Of a DNA stretch of 64,000 bases, positions 6,810 through 15,114 are shown in pieces. Source of the stretch: CAWHJB01 sp963698715. GTDB lineage: Bacteria > Chloroflexota > Anaerolineae > Anaerolineales > UBA4823. The notes under the pieces were generated by a model. It did not search any database, was not told the DNA's origin, and saw only the letters and a list, made by a program, of their open reading frames with translations. The DNA lies in the NCBI GenBank assembly GCA_963698715.1, contig CAVORW010000002.1:248001-312000 (forward strand). Direction: 5' to 3'. The position numbers were made by a program, and so were the translations under genes. Every line of letters starts with the position of its first letter. Within the stretch, counting starts at the first letter, position 1.

Positions 6810-9218
6810 ATGAAACTCAAAGCCGTCTTAATTATTACAGCTTTATTTACGTTTCTTTTCCCTATCCCTGCCAGTGCAGACGGTATCATTATTCCCGAAC
6901 CGCCCATCTGCGATCCCTGCCCGCCGCCTCCTTGTCCGGGGCCGTGGCTTTGCCCGCCGCCAACGGCTATCTCCCAATTGGTAGTGCGCTATCATCATGT
7001 GACGGTCACAATTGAGGATCAGGTGGCTGTTACGCATGTGGATCAGGTTTTCTACAATCCGAACGACTGGGCGGTGGAGGGAACTTATATGTTCCCGCTG
7101 CCGGGAGATGCGGCTGTCTCCAATTTTACACTGTGGATTGATGGCAAACCAGTTGAGGGCGAGGTACTGGATGCTGAGCAGGCTCGCCGTACTTATCAAG
7201 AAATCGTCAACAGCCTGCGAGACCCAGCTCTCCTGGAATATGCTGATCGAGGTGCGGTCCGAGCGCGAGTCTTTCCCATCCCGCCGCGCGGTGAGCGCCG
7301 AATTGAGCTGGAATACGTTCAGGCCTTGACGGCTGAGGGGGGGTTGGTCCGGTATATCTATCCGCTCAGCACAGAGAAATTCTCGGCCTGGCCGCTGGAG
7401 CACGTGTCGGTCAGTGTGGAAGTACGTTCGTCAACCCCAGTCCGAGCCGTCTATTCCCCCAGCCATCCGATCGATATCAGTCGCGAAACAGATCGTTTTG
7501 TAATCGCCGGCTACGAAGATCAGAATGTGCTGCCGGACAATGATTTTGCCCTCTTCTACTCGATTGGAGAGAGCGAAGCTTTCCATCTGCTCAGCTATCG
7601 TGATCCACAAGACCCAGATGATCCGGATGGTTTCTTCTTGCTGCTGCTGGCTCCCAGGCCGGACGCCCAGCAGCAATCTCTTCCCAAGGATGTGCTGCTC
7701 ATATTGGATCGTTCTGGAAGTATGGAAGGGGAGAAATTTACACAGGCTCAGGATGCTCTGCGTTATATCCTAAACCATCTCAATCCGGAAGACCGCTTCA
7801 ATATCATCTCCTTCAGCACCGGGCTGGACACTTACGGACGGAGCTTGCGCCCCGCAGATGAGGCCAACGAAGCCCTGGCCTGGGTGGACCGATTGAGCGC
7901 TCAGGGATCGACCGACATTAACCGGGCCCTTTTAGAAGCCGCCGCCCTGGCAGAGCCCGGCCGTCCAACCTACCTGATTTTCTTGACGGATGGCCTGCCA
8001 ACTGAGGGTGTAGTGGAAAGCCAGCAGATTTTGGATAACTTGCAGGTAGCCGCGCTGGACAATTTACGTCTTTTCTCCTTTGGAGTAGGCTATGATGTGG
8101 ATACTTTCCTGCTCGATTCGCTGGCTCAGGCTCATCACGGGACAAGTGCGTATGTGCTGCCAGGAGAACGTCTGGACGAGATCCTTTCGGCTTTTTATGC
8201 CAAAATAAGCACGCCTGTGCTGACGGATCTGCAGCTGGAATTCCCCGATCTGGCCGTTTACGATCTGTATCCCTCCCCTCTGCCAGATCTCTTCAGCGGT
8301 TCGCAGATCGTGGTTGTCGGACGTTACCGGCGGAGTGGGCAAACAGACGTGGTTTTAGAAGGAAATGTAAACAGCCAACGGCAAACTTTTCGTTTTACAG
8401 ATCAATCATTTATTGAGGATAGCCGCGGGCAGACAGGCGCTCTGGCAGCCCTACCCCGCTTATGGTCAACCCGCAAGATCGGATATTTGTTGAATCAGGT
8501 CCGGCTCCAGGGAGCGAATCAGGAATTGATCGACCAAATCGTGCGCTTGAGCATTCGCTACGGGATTGTTACCCCCTATACTTCCTACCTGGTAACTGAG
8601 CCAATGCCATTGGGCGATGCGAGCCAGGGCCGGATTGCCAATCAGGTTTTTGAGGAATTGCAATCAGCGCCAACCGCACCCAGTTCGGGCCAGGCTGCAG
8701 TCGAAAAAGCCGCCGATCAGGGTTTGATGGCCGGCGCTCAGGCGCCAGCAGCACAGGGCGAACAGGCTGCCGGACGAGTCAAGATCGTAGGTTCACATAC
8801 GTTTGTGTTGACCGGTCAGACCTGGGTTGACACATCTTTCGATCCAGACCGGATGCAACCTACCAGGGTGGCGTTTCTCTCCGAAGACTATTTTTCTTTA
8901 TCACAGGCCCGCTCTGACCTGGCAGCCGCCTTTGCCCTGGGAGAATTTGTGATTGTACTCGCAGATGGCGTAGCTTATGAAGTTGTTCCTCAAGGTCAGG
9001 TGACAGACCCGGTAGATGTCCCCCCCGTAAGTGAAACTACCCCCCAGGCACCAGCCTCAGCAACAGCGACCCCGGTGCCGGCAACACCGCAGGGCGCCGG
9101 GTCAGGTGCAACGGGATCTGCCAACCCAGGATTGTGTCCAACCGCTATTCTGCCGCTGGGTTTTCTGGCAGCTTGGGCTTTATTCATGGGCTTGCGGCGC
9201 AGCCGGCCTGCTTGGTGA
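6810..9218 (+). CDS. Secreted VIT and von Willebrand A domain protein with C-terminal membrane anchor
   Basis: This is an exported surface protein of about 802 residues. The start chosen (MKLKAVLIITALFTF) gives a signal peptide and follows AGGAG by nine bases; two ATGs lie just upstream. A short Pro/Cys-rich stretch (CDPCPPPPCPGPWLCPPP) precedes a VIT domain (about residues 45-170). The VWA domain contains the MIDAS motif LILDRSGSMEGEKF and the conserved FLTDGLPTEG. A Ser/Thr/Pro/Ala-rich linker leads to a hydrophobic segment followed by GLRRSRPAW. This domain order occurs in inter-alpha-trypsin inhibitor heavy chain-like bacterial proteins, often linked to adhesion or envelope processes. The binding partner is unknown. 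Confidence 0.9.
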   Translation: MKLKAVLIITALFTFLFPIPASADGIIIPEPPICDPCPPPPCPGPWLCPPPTAISQLVVRYHHVTVTIEDQVAVTHVDQVFYNPNDWAVEGTYMFPLPGDAAVSNFTLWIDGKPVEGEVLDAEQARRTYQEIVNSLRDPALLEYADRGAVRARVFPIPPRGERRIELEYVQALTAEGGLVRYIYPLSTEKFSAWPLEHVSVSVEVRSSTPVRAVYSPSHPIDISRETDRFVIAGYEDQNVLPDNDFALFYSIGESEAFHLLSYRDPQDPDDPDGFFLLLLAPRPDAQQQSLPKDVLLILDRSGSMEGEKFTQAQDALRYILNHLNPEDRFNIISFSTGLDTYGRSLRPADEANEALAWVDRLSAQGSTDINRALLEAAALAEPGRPTYLIFLTDGLPTEGVVESQQILDNLQVAALDNLRLFSFGVGYDVDTFLLDSLAQAHHGTSAYVLPGERLDEILSAFYAKISTPVLTDLQLEFPDLAVYDLYPSPLPDLFSGSQIVVVGRYRRSGQTDVVLEGNVNSQRQTFRFTDQSFIEDSRGQTGALAALPRLWSTRKIGYLLNQVRLQGANQELIDQIVRLSIRYGIVTPYTSYLVTEPMPLGDASQGRIANQVFEELQSAPTAPSSGQAAVEKAADQGLMAGAQAPAAQGEQAAGRVKIVGSHTFVLTGQTWVDTSFDPDRMQPTRVAFLSEDYFSLSQARSDLAAAFALGEFVIVLADGVAYEVVPQGQVTDPVDVPPVSETTPQAPASATATPVPATPQGAGSGATGSANPGLCPTAILPLGFLAAWALFMGLRRSRPAW

Positions 9219-9254
9219 ATGAAGAATCCCACGCCTCTACCACAGTAGGTGGCT

Positions 9255-9292
9255 GCTGAGATGGCGGGCGGCTTTGCGCCCGCCATCTCAGC
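9255..9292 (+). terminator. 16-bp perfect hairpin downstream of the VWA gene
   Basis: GCTGAGATGGCGGGCG pairs perfectly with CGCCCGCCATCTCAGC around a 6-base loop. It lies 36 bases after the stop codon and is not followed by a T-tract, so the mode of termination is uncertain. Confidence 0.6.
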
Positions 9293-9344
9293 GTATATAC
9301 AAACTTTGAGTGCTCCCAAGACCCACTTCCCGGCCTGGGTACAT

Positions 9345-9350
9345 TATAAT
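9345..9350 (+). promoter_or_regulatory. Putative -10 box for the lipoprotein pair
   Basis: A perfect TATAAT lies 65 bases before the lipoprotein start at 9416. No convincing -35 hexamer is visible at 16-18 bp. Confidence 0.4.
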
Positions 9351-9415
9351 TAGACGAGGATTTCCGAAGCGGCAACGGATTGCGGGGTATGGCCGGATGA
9401 TAAAAGAGGCGCAGA

Positions 9416-10351
9416 ATGACCGATCCTAAACTGACCTGGACTCTGGCGATGATTGTATGCCTGGGATTAACTTTCCTTTTGAGTGGATGTAATTTGCCCG
9501 GAACAGGAAATCCAACTGCAATCTCTCAGGAAATTCTGGCAACGTATGTAGCTGAAACCATCCAGGCTCAGGCGGGCTCTACTTCGCTGCCAGTCGATAC
9601 ACCGCTGCCCAGCGAAACGCCGGCGCAACCTATGGCCGCAACGGAAACGCCAGCTCTTGCCACCGAAGATGCACTTACGCCGACCGATTTCCCTGTCACT
9701 GCAACAGAAACTGCCACCCTGACCTCCAGTGTGCCGTTGATCAAAGCCGAGCAGGATACTCGCTGCCGGTTAGGACCGAGCACGGTATATGCAGTTATTG
9801 GATTCCTGCTTACGACTGAACAATCCACAGTTCATGGCAAAGATAGCGGAGGCGAATGGTGGTATATCGAGAACCCGAAAAAGCAAGGCGCCAATTGCTG
9901 GGTTTGGGGGGGCAGCACCCAGGTATCCGGCGACACCAGCGCTCTTCCGGTCATTACCCCACCGCCTACACCGACTTATACTGCTACCGTTGGGCCCTCG
10001 TTCGTTCTTGCCTATGATAATGTTCATGCTTGTGGTGGCACACCTACCGCGATCCTCAAGGTCCAAAATACCAGTAATGCAGACTTGGAATCGCTGAATT
10101 TAAAGATCGAAGACCTCACAAACAGCACAACGCTCTACGCGGCAGCTACCAGCAACGCCCCCTTCATGGGTACCAGCGGCGAATGTCCTCCAGGTGGAGA
10201 TACGCAGCCAGCCGGCAAGATCTATTATGTCGGCGGCGCGATTGGGGCAGGAAATTCGGGGCATACGGCCCAGGCAACTGTCAAATTGTGCACTGAGGAT
10301 GACCTGGATGGGTCTTGCGAGACCAAAACAGTTCAGTTTACGATCCCATAA
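9416..10351 (+). CDS. Lipoprotein with SH3-like domain
   Basis: The 311-residue product has a signal peptide with lipobox LLSGC (residues about 20-25) and is therefore predicted to be lipid-anchored on the outer face of the membrane. A Thr/Pro/Ala-rich linker follows to about residue 105. Residues 110-170 look like a bacterial SH3 domain (DTRCRLGPSTVYAVIGFL, then GEWWYIENP and CWVWGG). The C-terminal part (VHACGGTPTAILKVQNTS) looks like an immunoglobulin-like beta domain. It is followed after 14 bp by a second lipoprotein gene, so the two likely form an operon. Ligand and role are unknown. Confidence 0.8.
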   Translation: MTDPKLTWTLAMIVCLGLTFLLSGCNLPGTGNPTAISQEILATYVAETIQAQAGSTSLPVDTPLPSETPAQPMAATETPALATEDALTPTDFPVTATETATLTSSVPLIKAEQDTRCRLGPSTVYAVIGFLLTTEQSTVHGKDSGGEWWYIENPKKQGANCWVWGGSTQVSGDTSALPVITPPPTPTYTATVGPSFVLAYDNVHACGGTPTAILKVQNTSNADLESLNLKIEDLTNSTTLYAAATSNAPFMGTSGECPPGGDTQPAGKIYYVGGAIGAGNSGHTAQATVKLCTEDDLDGSCETKTVQFTIP

Positions 10352-10365
10352 GGAGGAGGTAACCT

Positions 10366-11568
10366 ATGTTTCAGAACAGACGATCCAGTTGGGCTCTCGT
10401 ATATTTTATGCTTGGACTGCTGGCTATTTCCCTGTTAAGCGCCTGCAACATGCCCGGCAGGAGCCAGCCCACCGATCGACCGGCTGGCATCATTTATACT
10501 GCCGCTGCAGAGACTCTTGCCGCCCAATTTACCCAGGTTAATCAACCTCAGGCAACATTGGCACCTGGAACGCAGATTGCCTTAACGGCCGCAGCTCTGA
10601 CACCACTACCTGTCCAAAATACTCTGACTCCTGCTGTCACAGCCCCGATAGCAGCCACGAACACAGCTTCGGCTGCCACCGCGACTGCCGTACCTTGTGA
10701 TGCAGTTAAATTTGTTAAAGATGTGACTTATCCTGATGATACCGAAGTTGCTCCGGGCGCGGCCTTCGTAAAAACTTGGCGGCTGCAGAACGTTGGTTCG
10801 TGCGCCTGGAACTCTAACTACACAATTGTACCCACCGGTGGCGATTTGTTGGGGGCGCCAGCTTCGGTCCTCATTACCAACAATTCGGTCGCTCCGGGTG
10901 AGACAGTCGATATCTCGGTCACCTTGACCGCGCCCAATACAGCCGGCACATACCGCGGCGATTGGAAAGTTCGCAATGGCGCTGGTGCGCAGTTCGGTCT
11001 GGGCGATGGCACCAAACCTTTTTGGGTGCAGATTAAAGTTGCCCTTCCAGGTGGGTTGGCCTTGGATTTCCTGGTTAAGGCTCAAGATGCGGTCTGGACC
11101 TCTGGTGTGGGTGACAATCCGGATGATACTGCGCTGACCTTTGGCGGAGCAGATGACGACCCGAACGGAGTAGCTAAAATCAAGGATAATGCCACTCTCG
11201 AGACAGGCTCAGGGTCTGGCAAAATCTTGCTGACTTTCCCAAAGCATGCTGTTGATGGCGGCATCATGGGTATCTATCCGGCTTACACAATCCAAACAGG
11301 CGATCATTTCAAGGCCCGGCTGGGATTCCTGCTGACGGGCGCCACCTGCGGCACAGGCAAAGTTGTTTACCAGCTGAAGTTCAAAGAGGATGGGATCATA
11401 AAAGATTTTAAACAATGGCAGAAATCCTGTGATGGAAATTTCCTGGTAGTTGATCAGGATTTAAGCAGTCTGAAAGGCCGGACGGTCCAATTTGTCCTGA
11501 TTGTACGGGCGCTCGATTCGTGGCCTGATGATTGGGCGATCTGGAACTCCCCCCAGATATTCCGCTAA
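10366..11568 (+). CDS. Lipoprotein with NBR1-type Ig-like domain
   Basis: The 400-residue protein begins with a signal peptide and lipobox (LLSACNMPG). It starts 12 bases after a strong AGGAGG. Residues about 110-225 match the Ig-like domain first described in NBR1: VKDVTYPDDTEVAPG, FVKTWRLQNVGSCAWNSNY, VAPGETVDISVTLTAPNTAG and YRGDWKVRNGAGAQFG. Such domains are common in Chloroflexi surface lipoproteins. The remaining C-terminal 170 residues form an unnamed beta-rich region with two cysteines. It probably acts together with the preceding lipoprotein at the cell surface. Confidence 0.85.
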   Translation: MFQNRRSSWALVYFMLGLLAISLLSACNMPGRSQPTDRPAGIIYTAAAETLAAQFTQVNQPQATLAPGTQIALTAAALTPLPVQNTLTPAVTAPIAATNTASAATATAVPCDAVKFVKDVTYPDDTEVAPGAAFVKTWRLQNVGSCAWNSNYTIVPTGGDLLGAPASVLITNNSVAPGETVDISVTLTAPNTAGTYRGDWKVRNGAGAQFGLGDGTKPFWVQIKVALPGGLALDFLVKAQDAVWTSGVGDNPDDTALTFGGADDDPNGVAKIKDNATLETGSGSGKILLTFPKHAVDGGIMGIYPAYTIQTGDHFKARLGFLLTGATCGTGKVVYQLKFKEDGIIKDFKQWQKSCDGNFLVVDQDLSSLKGRTVQFVLIVRALDSWPDDWAIWNSPQIFR

Positions 11569-11769
11569 TTACCTGCCGGTAAACTCTGGTGGAACTCCAA
11601 TAGCGAATGTTTGACGGGCATTTCCGGGCGTTATCCATCTGTCGCGTTAACTGTGTAAGACAACGCTCTTCTTTCCGTAAAGGTTTATAAAGAACCGTTC
11701 GAAAACATTTTGTGGTTGGTGATGCGTTCCACCGGCACGCATCACCAACCACTTATTTCAAGGAACTGG
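11569..11769 (+). terminator. Intergenic region with a 16-bp perfect hairpin (11712-11752)
   Basis: GTGGTTGGTGATGCGT pairs with ACGCATCACCAACCAC around a 9-base loop. It ends 17 bases before the MFS start codon and has no T-tract. It could terminate the lipoprotein operon or act in the leader of the MFS gene. Confidence 0.5.
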
Positions 11770-12954
11770 ATGACATCAATAACCACTGACCAGGCCGCAA
11801 GCCGCGCGGCGAAGATTTCCAAAACATCAGCCTATTATGCAGCCTTCATTGCGCTTGGGCTGATGACTGCTGTTCTAGGGCCTACCTTGCCCAATTTGGC
11901 CGAAAATACGGGAAGTTTGTTAAGCGAGATCAGTTTTTTATTTGTCGCTCGCTCGTTGGGTTATTTAATGGGCTCATTATTCTTGGGCCGTTTGTACGAT
12001 CATATCCCAGGTCATTATGTGGGCATTAGTGTGCTGCTGGTTGTGGCGGTGATGTTGTTCGTTGTACCGTTGATCTCTCTGCTCTGGCTGCTGACCGCCA
12101 TATTATTTGTGCTTGGGCTGGCAGAAGGTACGCTGGACCTGGGCGGTAATGTCATGCTGGTTTGGGTACATGGTAAAAAAGTTGGTCCCTATATGAACGG
12201 GCTGCATTTCTTCTTCGGTGTCGGGGCCTTTCTGTCTCCAATCATTGTCGCCCAGGCAATTCTGCTCACCGGCAGCATCACCTGGGCATACTGGTTTCTG
12301 GCATTGTTGGCTCTGCCTGTTGTAATCTGGTTATGGCGGCTGCCCAGCCCTGCCCGGGAGGAAATTGGTGAAGGTGAGTATTCCGGACCTCTAAATGTCC
12401 TCATGGTTACGCTGATTGCAGTTTTTTTCTTCCTGTACGTAGGCGCTGAGGCGAGCTTTGGGGGCTGGATATTTACCTATACCCTGGAGACAGGTTTAAG
12501 TGAGGCGCAAACGGCAGCGTTGCTCACTTCGGCCTTTTGGGGCGCTCTGACCATTGGTCGCCTGTTGGCTGTGCCGCTGGCAGCTCGCATCCGGCCGCGC
12601 TGGCTGATCTTTGGAGATTTGCTGGGTTGTATGCTCAGCCTGGTTATCATCTTGCTCTTCCCAGGGCAGCTAGTGGCGGTATGGATTGGAACTATGGGCA
12701 CCGGCTTGGCAATGGCTTCTATTTTCCCAACGACGCTTACTCTGGCCGAGCGAAACATGACGGTTACTGGCAAAGTCACCGGATGGTTTTTTGTCGGCGC
12801 CGGTGCCGGCGGGATGTCATTGCCCTGGGTGATTGGACAACTCTTTGAGAGGGTTGGTCCGACTGTTATGATGATTGCTATCCTCATAAACCTGATAGTT
12901 GCAGTGGCAGTTTTCACCGGTATTCTGTGGAGTATTAAACGAACCCCCCAGTAA
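11770..12954 (+). CDS. Major facilitator superfamily transporter
   Basis: This 394-residue integral membrane protein has about twelve hydrophobic segments. The start MTSITTDQAASRAAK follows AAGGA; a longer frame begins inside the upstream hairpin and is less likely. The first helix (YYAAFIALGLMTAVLGPTLPNLAE) and the loop RSLGYLMGSLFLGRLYDHIPGH are the typical motif A region, and a second half repeats it. It resembles the FucP/GGT sugar-permease-like branch of MFS. The substrate is not predictable. No regulator lies next to it. Confidence 0.85.
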   Translation: MTSITTDQAASRAAKISKTSAYYAAFIALGLMTAVLGPTLPNLAENTGSLLSEISFLFVARSLGYLMGSLFLGRLYDHIPGHYVGISVLLVVAVMLFVVPLISLLWLLTAILFVLGLAEGTLDLGGNVMLVWVHGKKVGPYMNGLHFFFGVGAFLSPIIVAQAILLTGSITWAYWFLALLALPVVIWLWRLPSPAREEIGEGEYSGPLNVLMVTLIAVFFFLYVGAEASFGGWIFTYTLETGLSEAQTAALLTSAFWGALTIGRLLAVPLAARIRPRWLIFGDLLGCMLSLVIILLFPGQLVAVWIGTMGTGLAMASIFPTTLTLAERNMTVTGKVTGWFFVGAGAGGMSLPWVIGQLFERVGPTVMMIAILINLIVAVAVFTGILWSIKRTPQ

Positions 12955-13006
12955 TATTGCACAATTACTACAAAAGGGTTTATGGGAAATACTGTTGGAA
13001 AAGCAG

Positions 13007-13051
13007 ATGTGGTGGTGATTTTTGAGCGCAGCCTGAAAATCACCACCACAT
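13007..13051 (+). terminator. 16-bp perfect hairpin after the MFS gene
   Basis: ATGTGGTGGTGATTTT pairs with AAAATCACCACCACAT around a 13-base loop. It lies 52 bases after the stop codon. A second, imperfect stem (GATGGTG.TGCGA with TCGCA.CCACCATC) is at 13231-13259, ahead of the DegV gene. Confidence 0.55.
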
Positions 13052-13316
13052 ATCTTCCCTTTATAGAGATTCCAAAAGAACCCTATAATGTCGTGCGTTA
13101 AACTGCAATGATATGCTAAAATCTCAAGAGACAGGCATTCTTTCAGGAAAAGGCCTGCCGGGAATTCACCGGTCAGAGCAAGGTGATTGTGAAGCCTGGT
13201 ATCTGTCCAAGAAGTTAGCTGTAAGATCTTGATGGTGTGCGAGATTCGCATCCACCATCACCCCTCAAGATATATTTTGAGCCGGTTTTTTATTAATATA
13301 CGAATGATGGAGGTAG

Positions 13317-14151
13317 ATGATGATTGGCATTGTTACAGATAGTACTTGTGATTTACCACAAGCGGTTATTCGTGAACTGGGGATTGAGGTAGTGCCGCTC
13401 TATATCAATTACGAGAGTCGTGGATATTTAGATGGCGTGGAAATCACTCGCCAGGAATTTTATGAAAGATTACCAGAATCAGATCCCCTGCCTACCACTG
13501 GAACCCCTGGAGCGGAGGCTTTCCGCCAGGCTTATGAAAATCTGTTCAAGTTGGGTGCTAACGAGGTGCTTTCCATCCATATTTCCTCCAGCCTCAGCGC
13601 GAACTCTGGATGTCGCCCGAACAGCTGCTGCCGAAACCCAGTCAATCCCGGTTACCGTGGTGGATGCGGGCCAGCTCAGCCTGGGCACCGGGTTCATGGT
13701 AGAGGCCGCTGCCCGAGCGGCTCAGAAGGGGCTCTCGCTGCAGGATATCCAGTCTATGTTGGTGGAACTAGGCAAACGGACGCACGTTTTTGCTGCTCTG
13801 GATACGCTGGAGTTTCTGCGGCGCAGCGGTAGGATGAACGGCGTTGTTGCCGGCATTGGCAGCCTGCTACAAATTAAACCATTGCTCAAGATGCACCAGG
13901 GCACCCCGACCTCTGAACGGGTCCGGACCAGCGATAAAGCCATCGAAAGACTGATAGAACTGCTCAGCGACCTGCAGCCCCTTGAGCGGGTAGCTTTAGT
14001 TCATACGAATGCCGCCGATAAAGCCAGGGAGCTATACCAGCGTGTTCGGGATATACTGCCCGAAGGAGAGGTGTTGTCCGTCGACATAACGCCGGTGATT
14101 GGCACCCATATTGGGCCGGGCGCGGTCGGGTTTGCATGCATTAGTGCGTAA
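13317..14151 (+). pseudogene. DegV family fatty-acid-binding protein, interrupted by a +1 frameshift
   Basis: DegV proteins bind fatty acids and feed the FakA kinase system. The first part (MMIGIVTDSTCDLPQAVIRELGIEVVPLYI, TTGTPGAEAF, LSIHISSSLSA) is followed in the next frame by TLDVARTAAAETQ, VTVVDAGQLSLGTGFMVEAA, THVFAALDTLEFLRRSGRM, LLQIKPLL and a C-terminus ending THIGPGAVGFACIS. The join is at about 13602, where one extra A breaks the frame. Removing it gives a normal protein of about 277 residues. Either a recent mutation or an assembly indel is possible. A GGAGG ribosome site precedes the start. Confidence 0.88.
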
Positions 14152-14162
14152 AGGATAGTGAA

Positions 14163-14489
14163 ATGAAAACAGCGAAAGTCATTGCCTGGATCGGCTTGCT
14201 TGCCATGTCCGGCATTTTGATCTATGGTTTCACAATTGGTGATTTCGTGAACGAAGGTCGCCAGTTGCTGGCTATGCCGTGGGGGATCGTATCTCTGGTG
14301 GACCTGTATGTCGGTTTCAGCCTTTTCTCGATCTGGATTGCCTATCGCGAACGTTCGGTCTTTCGTTCTGTCATCTGGATTATTTTAATGATGGTGCTGG
14401 GTTTCTTTACCGGCAGCCTGTACACGCTGCTGGCTCTTTACAGCAGCAATGGAGACTGGCGCCGCTTTTGGTCCGGAAATCGGGCCTAG
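14163..14489 (+). CDS. Small membrane protein, DUF1475-like
   Basis: This 108-residue protein has three predicted membrane segments (residues about 4-25, 40-62 and 70-95). The central MPWGIVSLVDLYVGF segment and the length resemble DUF1475 proteins, which have no known function. It follows the DegV gene by 11 bases with an AAAGGA ribosome site, so they are probably cotranscribed. The assignment rests on remembered motif similarity and is moderate. Confidence 0.7.
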   Translation: MKTAKVIAWIGLLAMSGILIYGFTIGDFVNEGRQLLAMPWGIVSLVDLYVGFSLFSIWIAYRERSVFRSVIWIILMMVLGFFTGSLYTLLALYSSNGDWRRFWSGNRA

Positions 14490-14564
14490 AAGAGCGATCA
14501 TGGACATAGCCCACCCGGAGGAATGAAAATCTGACCTATTTTCAAGGCAGCCCATTGAGTTATT

Positions 14565-14921
14565 TCATTTATCTTGAACCAACTCTACGAGGTTGCCAGC
14601 CGGGTCGTAAAACATGACCCAGCGGGATTGCGCGTTTGCTTCGATCCCCCAGGGTAAGGCGATGCTATGCATTCTCAAACGCTCGATCGCTCCATCCAGA
14701 TCAGCTACAGCGATTGCAAATAATGGAAAGCGTGCTGGTTCAGGGTTTTGCGCCGCTATCGGGCGGCCATTTAAGATGGTCAGATAGCAGCCATTCAGGT
14801 CGAAATGGGGGCGCTCACCGTGGTGGTGCAGCAAGGGTAAACCGATCACATGGCGATAAAAATGTACGCAGGCCGGGATATCCTCAGCCCAAAGGCCGAC
14901 AACAGCAATTCGTGGGTTCAT
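14565..14921 (-). CDS. Glyoxalase/VOC family protein
   Basis: The 118-residue single-domain protein has the beta-alpha-beta-beta-beta pattern of the vicinal-oxygen-chelate superfamily: FYRHVIGLPLLHHHGE, FDLNGCYLTILNG, FAIAVADLDGAIERL and VMFYDPAGNLVELVQ. The last segment contains the conserved Glu of the metal site. Members include glyoxalases, dioxygenases and antibiotic-binding proteins; which of these applies here is not clear. A GGGAGG ribosome site precedes the ATG. It is convergent with the DUF1475-like gene and divergent from the GH4 gene. Confidence 0.85.
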   Translation of the reverse strand: MNPRIAVVGLWAEDIPACVHFYRHVIGLPLLHHHGERPHFDLNGCYLTILNGRPIAAQNPEPARFPLFAIAVADLDGAIERLRMHSIALPWGIEANAQSRWVMFYDPAGNLVELVQDK

Positions 14922-15114
14922 AGCTCCCTCCCATCATAAAAAGCACCACATGATCCTTCCCGCCACAGGATTTCCCAAATACCGTTTAAATTGTGGCATA
15001 CTCGCATTGTAGTCTCACATCTTCCAGTATGCAAGGCGGGGAATACTCATTTTCAGTTCTGCGATCAAAGAGCCAGCATGTCGCAATGGCTGCCATTTCA
15101 CAGGAGAGGAATTT

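Noticed and set aside
13007..13051. Hairpin and neighbouring inverted repeats considered as a miniature transposable element
   Set aside because: No target duplication and no second copy in the window; the other hairpins have unrelated sequences.
12817..13251. 144-codon minus-strand frame after the MFS gene
   Set aside because: It runs through the MFS 3' end and two hairpins; translation is low complexity in places and not protein-like.
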